From positions 52,480,838-52,544,837 of the forward strand of contig OY735212.1 in the NCBI GenBank assembly GCA_963457665.1: 64,000 bases of DNA, given 5' to 3'. This DNA is from Thysanoteuthis rhombus (lineage: Eukaryota; Mollusca; Cephalopoda; Oegopsida; Thysanoteuthidae). This document shows positions 57,861 through 64,000 of the stretch, in pieces. The first letter of the stretch is position 1, and every line of letters starts with the position of its first letter. The notes beneath the pieces were generated by a model, which saw nothing but the letters and a program-made list of their open reading frames with translations, did no database searches and was not told the origin of the DNA. Both the position numbers and the translations under genes were made by a program.

Positions 57861-60420
57861 CAACACAGGAACAACCACACCTGCAAAAAATGCTGTCTCC
57901 CATATCTTGCCACTGAGATCATTAGCACACATGTTAATTTACTTAGTAGAAGCAGCCAGATTTTTTTTGTTTGACTGTGAAAGAAAAAAGATGGTTGCTG
58001 CCTGCAGACATCTCTGAGACACATATCCAGAACTAACAATAGTTGGAATCCCACTCTGACTGGCCGAATTACACAGATCTGTAGAATTAAGGTCATTAAA
58101 AAGAATTTTGATCATTTCAGATGATTTTTTATGTGTTTTTTTGTTGCTGAATTCTAAATGAAAAATCATTTTCCTCCATCACCAACCGTTTTTGAGATCC
58201 CAATTTCCACAGCTACAGCATCAACTAGTCTTCAATCGTCAAGGTTGACAGTCACACCTCCCTAGACTCATCTTTTAGGTCTCTCTGACCTTTCTTTAAA
58301 TGCTTGATCCATCGAAAACCTGCTGATTTATGTGGGACAATATCCCTGTAAACTCGTTGCAGAGTTTCAATGATTTGGGAATAATTACTAGAGTTTTGTT
58401 AATTTGATTATAGTCTAACCTCATGATTGTCTTTTTCCATAAGAGAGCATGTCTGCAGTCATAAAGTGATCCCAGAGACATGTTTGAACCTATTTTCTTT
58501 GAAATAAGGTCATCCATGTTTAGATTGGAACACAAGTATCAATATTTTTTTCACTTACCCTCATTCATATACATATGTGATAAGTGCTTTATTGTGGATT
58601 ACAATAAATCTTAAAATATGAGTGTGATATTATAACATCAGAAAGCCAGCTGTATCAGAGCTCACAATTAATGATGTCTCATCATCCCAAGGATGGAAGA
58701 AAATATGTTTGGGATGAAAAAAAGACTTTCTTGGGACGGTTCCTGGCCGAAAGGAATGTGTTTAAGAAACTGCTGTTATTGCGATTTAAAAACTGAACAA
58801 AAGCAGAACGATAAGAGGGTTAAAGCATACAGTTGAATTAACTCTTTGTATCTCTTTGTCTCGGTTCCTTTTACCACCACTTTCAAGAGGAGGAGGAAAG
58901 TGGAAAAGGGTATATTTACAAAGATATACAGTTAGAAAGGGGGGGTATATGTATGGTTACATATACACTTACTTCTCCCACAGCATATGTATGTAAATGT
59001 ATACTTATTCTCTTTCCTCTTCCTCTTTACATAATGACCATGTGTAAGCAGTAACAGAGAGGTTGCTACATCAGTTCAAAGTTGGGTTTCCATTTTAGCA
59101 TTTCATTGAAACTTTGGACTTTTTGAAAGCACTTGAAATTTACTTTTTGGTTACAACTAACTTTCTCTTTGTTTTCAATTTAAAAAATAAGACAAAATGG
59201 AATGGAACCATGCTGCTACTGCTGCTGCTGCTACTACTACATCATCATCAGCAGCAGTGATATTTTTTGTCCTTGCTAAGGATGAAGGATAAAGGATTGC
59301 ATGGAAGAATTCAATGGTTTAAAAAGTTTTGGGGAACCCTGCTTCAGGACTTTGAAGTATTTTTTGTGAATTCTTATTTTTGGAGTTTAGTTTAGTATTG
59401 CAATGTTTTATTAACAATTCAGGTATTTGGCCATATTTGGGAAAAAACTGTCTCCAACTATCTGGTACCCTTGGCTCAAAGACTGAGAACTGAAGACGAG
59501 ACAGAGAATTTGAGCTCTTCAATTCATTTGTTCTAAATTCTATCTATTTTACAGTTTACCAGGGCTGCTAGAAATGATTTTCATTTATCTCTTGATTATT
59601 TTCTGAGTGGATTCACTATTTATAAGACATGAATTACATGTTCTAGAAAATGTCAGAAAATGGTGAATATGGTTGACCACTGTTTTTCAGAGTCTGAGAT
59701 GACGTCTTCAGATGTTTTGTTTTGACAACAACCCAAGTATATTCAGTTTACTGTTAAAGAAGACTATGTTGGTTATCAATTTAATAGTTAACTAATCAAT
59801 TAATTGTTGCAGCACAACAGTTTATAGAGAACTTTTCAGTTTTGTTTAAAACCAATTTATTCAAATGGAACAAAATAAACATAATGAAAGGTGGTGTGTG
59901 GGATTGCAGACCCCACAACTGCGAGGAGCAACAGAGCTCTAACGGCACAATATATCTGAGAAACCCTGAAGAATCTAAAAAATAATCTAAAAAAATTTGC
60001 AGGGGGGGTGCAGTTGGACCTTTGGTTGACACAGTAATAAGTACTTATTTCCTGAACATTTTAATTCTGTTTTTTTTTCAATTCTACCAACAACTATAGA
60101 TGATAATTACAAAGTGAAGAAACAACATTCTGATCTTGGGATAATTCACAATTTCTTCTGGATGGTTAAAATTGTTTTTTGTGATGGTTCTGAGATGGAA
60201 GGAAAAAGGTTAGTCTGGAGCCCTCGGGTCTTGACATCTATTTCTCAATAAATTAACTAATATTCCTACCTACTGCTTCCTAGACCACTTATGAATACAC
60301 AATTTTCTCGTTTAACCTCCTCATTCCTTGACAAAGCTCAATTGGGATAAACATCATAATAAAAAAATCATTTGTACAGAATGCCTTCTGATATTATCAT
60401 TTCAATCTTTATATATGTAT
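57861..60420. other. Unannotated stretch, 2.5 kb
   Basis: No gene or repeat family was recognised. A (GCT/ACT/ATC)n trinucleotide patch lies at 59211-59257. Confidence 0.35.
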
Positions 60421-60422
60421 AC

Positions 60423-60424
<2 letters not shown>

Positions 60425-60499
<75 letters not shown>
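60425..60499. repeat. Compound (TA)n(GA)n microsatellite
   Basis: About 18 TA units followed directly by about 19 GA units. Frames on both strands through it are repeat by-products. Confidence 0.95.
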
Positions 60500-60500
<1 letters not shown>

Positions 60501-60968
60501 AAAAGAGGGATTTATCAAGCACTTTGTAACTATATATATATAATTATGTAATTTAGCAATGAAGCTGTAAGAAATATATAGGTACAATTAAAATAAAACA
60601 AAATAGAGATATTCTCAAAACAAATCTCCTTCGTACTTTATTATACATCTCAATCGGGTAAAATGATTTTTTATCGTTTTTTTTACAGTATACAATTGAG
60701 TAAAAATAGATTTGTTTTGATATTATGTCTCATATTTTTATTTATTTGATTATGTAACTCTATTTTTATTGATATTAAGCACTGTATTTTTGAAAACAAC
60801 AACAAATCCTCCCCCCCCCAATATATATGTATATACACATACACACACATCATTCTTGATATATTCATATGAATTGTCATAAAGAAGCACATAATCATAG
60901 GTTTGTATTTACACATATAAATGAATGAATAACACAAAATGTTAAATTCCTTCAAATCCCTACTTAGG

Positions 60969-61006
<38 letters not shown>

Positions 61007-61745
61007 GAATGAAAAGCTTTTTAATGGTACAAAACATTAACATAGCTGTAATTAGCGGATGCAGAGTAAAACTTAAAAGAGGGGGGGGAAAGTTTTGAAT
61101 TTGTTTTTGTTTGCTTTCGACTGATAACCATAAAAAAATGTCATTTTAAAAGGCAAGCAAACATGTTGAAGGCACAAGTGAAGAATTACAGACATAATGA
61201 TCAAATGAAAATGTGCTTAAAATGCAGTTAAATCAAAGTTATTTTAGTGTAAAAACAAATATATATATGCATACATTTGTGTGCAGGTGTACAAATACAT
61301 AGATGTACAACTGAATATATTATGTGATCTATTTAACGGCTTCACAACAGAAATTCTTGGTAGCAAATGTCAATGCAACATGTCAATCTAAAATGTAGTC
61401 CACTGAAAGTTAGTTGTGTGTGATTAGGTCAAGTCAACACAAGTGATTCAATTGTTTAGCAATGGGTGCAGATGAAAAAACATATTCAGTCATTCAGTGG
61501 AATCCGTCAAGTGATCTCAATCTTTGGATATTCAGGCAATCAACAGTCAGCCAGAAGGGGCAGAACAAAAAAACTGAAGACGTTTGAGTTGTAATTTTGA
61601 TGGTCCTACTGGCAAGACATTGATCAACAGTATAATGAGAAGTATAAAGATGAAATAGTTTTTTAAATTGGTATTCTTTGAAGAGAGAAGTAGTAGTTGA
61701 TGATGATGATATATCCAGAAAAGAACAATTTCTTACATTGGTATT
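60500..61745. other. Unannotated AT-rich stretch
   Basis: Contains a (TA)n run at 60971-61003, an 8-C run at about 60812 and an 8-G run at about 61081. No gene was recognised. Confidence 0.4.

Positions 61746-61747
<2 letters not shown>

Positions 61748-61803
<56 letters not shown>
61748..61803. repeat. (TA)n microsatellite abutting the Penelope-like element
   Basis: Pure TA run of about 28 units that ends within a few bases of the first readable reverse transcriptase codons. Confidence 0.95.
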
Positions 61804-61805
<2 letters not shown>

Positions 61806-61806
61806 C

Positions 61807-63745
61807 CCATTTCTATGAAACCTGCTAGGTTCTACCTACTTCCAAAAATCCACAAACCAAATAATCCAGGTTGACCAGTCATTCCCTAGCAGCTGCTACA
61901 CCACCAAACTAATGAAATACGTAGACCACCACATCCAACCCCAAACAACACAATTTAAATCCTATATATGAGACACTACTGACCTCTTAAACAAAATCAG
62001 ACACATCAAAACAATCCCAGAAAAACACTTCTACTCATTATGGATGTCAAATTCCTATATTTTAATATTAGCCATGAAGAAAGCACTGTAGTCCTCAAAG
62101 AAATGTTTAACAATAGAACAACTAAACAACCAGAAACAGAAACATTTACCACACTTATGCAACACATTCTAACACTCAATGGTTTCAACTTTAATAACAG
62201 ACACTCCCTCCTCATGAAAGGCTGTGCCATGGGCACAGTAACAGCCCTCTCATATGCTAACATCTTCATGGGCAAATTTGAAGAGACCTATATATACCCA
62301 GAGATAGACAAAGACTGCATCTTCTATGTCATACATATAGATGGTATTCTTTTTATACATACAGAAGTTGAAGCTGAACTAAAGAGATTCTTATTACACA
62401 TAAACTCTACACACAACTCTATTTCGAGAAATCTACCAACTCAATAGCCTTCCTCAACACCAGCATATTACATAGATAATAATAGAAAACTCCAGACCAT
62501 CCTCTGTACTAAACCTCACAACTACCTTTATTCTAAATCGGCACAACCCAAACACCTGAAAAAAAGCTACCATTTTCACAAACATTTAAAATTAGGAGAG
62601 TTTCCTCAAAACACAATGAACTCAACAGACACAATTATAACCCACCACAACATTTCACTGAATAAGGATATTCACTAGAAGATACAAATGACCAAATAGA
62701 CAAGGCCACAACAATAACCAGAGAAGAAACCATTAAACTCTCCAGCAAAAATAAACCTGGCTGCATACCACTAATAACCACCTTCCACAATACACTCTCA
62801 ACTCTGTCACATATAATCACTAAGAGATGGAATATACTCACACTCAAAACAAAACTCAAAGAAATATTCCTAGAACCACATGTCATCACCTACAGCAGAC
62901 ACCAAAATATCAAAGACATGATTAGCAGTAACACTGTAATAAACAATAAAGTCCCACATAGCACCATCTCTGAAACCGTTAAATTCTTCCAACCCTGCAC
63001 CAAAAGAAATAGTCTATGTTGCAACCATCTTAAGCACATCAACGCCCCTACCAGCTCAATTACTAATATATACCATAATTGTAACTGTCAAAGCAAAAAT
63101 ATCATCTATCTCCTAGAATATAAAGGATGCAAATTGCAATACATAGGCAAGTCTGGGTGGCTATCCAACATTAGACCTAATAATTATAGGCACAGAATCA
63201 AATCATCCAATGATCCAAACCTATTCCAAGTAAAACCACAATGACCATTAAGGATACAGAACATACATTTCCCTGAAGATATTTTATCATACACAAGGAC
63301 CCCTTACCCCTGCATCTGGAAAAATACCAGAGACAGACTCATTCCCAACTTACCAAACACCCACACAGTCTAATAGTAAACTACTATCCAACTCCCCAGT
63401 ATCAATGACAACCAATTCTCCCTCTGAGCAACACAACCGATAAAACACCCAGAACTGCTGCTACTAGTTCCAACAGGATATCCAAGCATACTAACACTGA
63501 TTTCACCACTGACAGAATACAGTCTGGTTTCACCATTAGATCCCAAAAGGAATTCTCTTTCTAGATTCCCATTTCTGCCTCCAAAGCCTAATATCTGGTG
63601 CTAAATTTGTTTTCTAATGAAACCTTTTATTCACTGACAGGTACATACATGCTACTGATGATGGGAACCCCTCCTGAAACATGTGTAGCATATTGATTCA
63701 TTTATGAATTAATTAAATAACAAATAAAATCTCCATTTATTTTTA
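61807..63745 (+). mobile_element. Penelope-like retroelement, 5'-truncated, with RT and GIY-YIG parts
   Basis: Plus-strand decayed protein. 'ARFYLLPKIHKPNNPG' corresponds to the PLE motif FYxLPKIHK, and 'MDVKFLYFNISHEES' is the RT block with TxDVxSLYTNIPHEE. 'GCAMGTVTALSYANIFMGK' is the block usually written GTxMGxxxAPxYANLFMG. The region normally carrying YxDD reads 'YVIHIDGILF', so the active site is degraded. Further on, at 62918-63244, come 'CNCQSKNIIYLLEYKGCKL' and 'QYIGKSG', a GIY-YIG endonuclease with its preceding Cys motif. The N-terminal part of the RT is absent. The 3' end has ATGATGGGAACCCCTCCTGA and AACATGTGTAGCAT, a typical tail. The element is interrupted several times and is not active. 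Confidence 0.85.
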
Positions 63746-63794
63746 TTCCAGGATCTGTCACATTCCCAATTGTTCACACACACACATATATACA

Positions 63795-63800
<6 letters not shown>

Positions 63801-63838
<38 letters not shown>
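63801..63838. repeat. (TA)n microsatellite downstream of the Penelope-like element
   Basis: TA run preceded by a CACACACATATATACATATATG transition, outlined here, about 55 bp beyond the element's tail motif. Confidence 0.95.
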
Positions 63839-63840
<2 letters not shown>

Positions 63841-64000
63841 TCATGGGTTTGATTCCTGCAGCAGCCCCATTTTCTTTGATTGTTCATTCTATTTATGTTG
63901 TTAAGGCTACCGTGTAATAAAGCGAGATCATTTCAATTAGAGTTTCAATATAATATAATGCAATTTATGATAATTTTGTCGGATCATATATTCATTTCTT
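63839..64000. other. Window end, possible B-box-like word
   Basis: GGTCATGGGTTTGATTCCTG just after the TA run resembles a tRNA B box (GGTTCGANNCC with one change). It may start or end a tRNA-derived SINE. No A box is visible upstream because of the TA run. The rest appears unique. Confidence 0.25.

Overview
The window is AT-rich, intron- or intergenic-like eukaryotic DNA. It has dense (TA)n/(ACATAT)n microsatellites and a mosaic of decayed transposable elements. No intact host gene, rRNA, tRNA or CRISPR array could be supported. Microsatellite style, element mix (Penelope-like elements, RTE-like LINE ends, mariner relics and short mariner-derived elements) and base composition fit a lophotrochozoan invertebrate. 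A mollusc, possibly a cephalopod, is my best guess; this is inference, not proof. Nearly all long reading frames are by-products of simple repeats or lie in old repeats.

Layout. 1-5.2 kb: purine-rich DNA with a perfect 42-bp palindrome, two copies of an abundant ~420-bp repeat (called family A here), a large TA/ACATAT microsatellite, and a minus-strand LINE end. 5.2-9.6 kb: a fragment of an unidentified coding-like element, a three-unit repeat (family G), a mariner-derived MITE with TA flanks, and a mariner transposase relic. 10.7-18 kb: a second, weaker mariner relic, family A, a LINE end split by a GC-rich block flanked by direct repeats, two copies of a ~120-bp repeat, and a third mariner fragment. 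18-39 kb: mostly featureless AT-rich DNA with TA tracts, five more family A copies or fragments, two MITE pieces and a few hairpins.

39-51 kb is the most repeat-structured part. It holds a family A copy with a LINE end nested inside it (7-bp candidate target-site duplication), tandem arrays with periods of about 190, 160 and 100 bp, a 28-bp and a 36-bp minisatellite, and a GIY-YIG remnant of a Penelope-like element between inverted repeats. 53-57 kb has two LINE ends, a second and longer copy of the unidentified coding-like element, and another family A copy. 61.7-63.8 kb holds the largest single element, a 5'-truncated Penelope-like retroelement with reverse transcriptase and GIY-YIG parts, lying between two TA tracts.

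There is no operon or pathway to describe. The content is a record of successive insertions. The items most worth following are family A (12 copies, subterminal inverted repeats, no recognised relatives), the paired unidentified coding-like relic at 5.2 and 54.8 kb, and the GC-rich block inside the LINE at 14 kb. All family assignments come from reading motifs by eye, without database searches.
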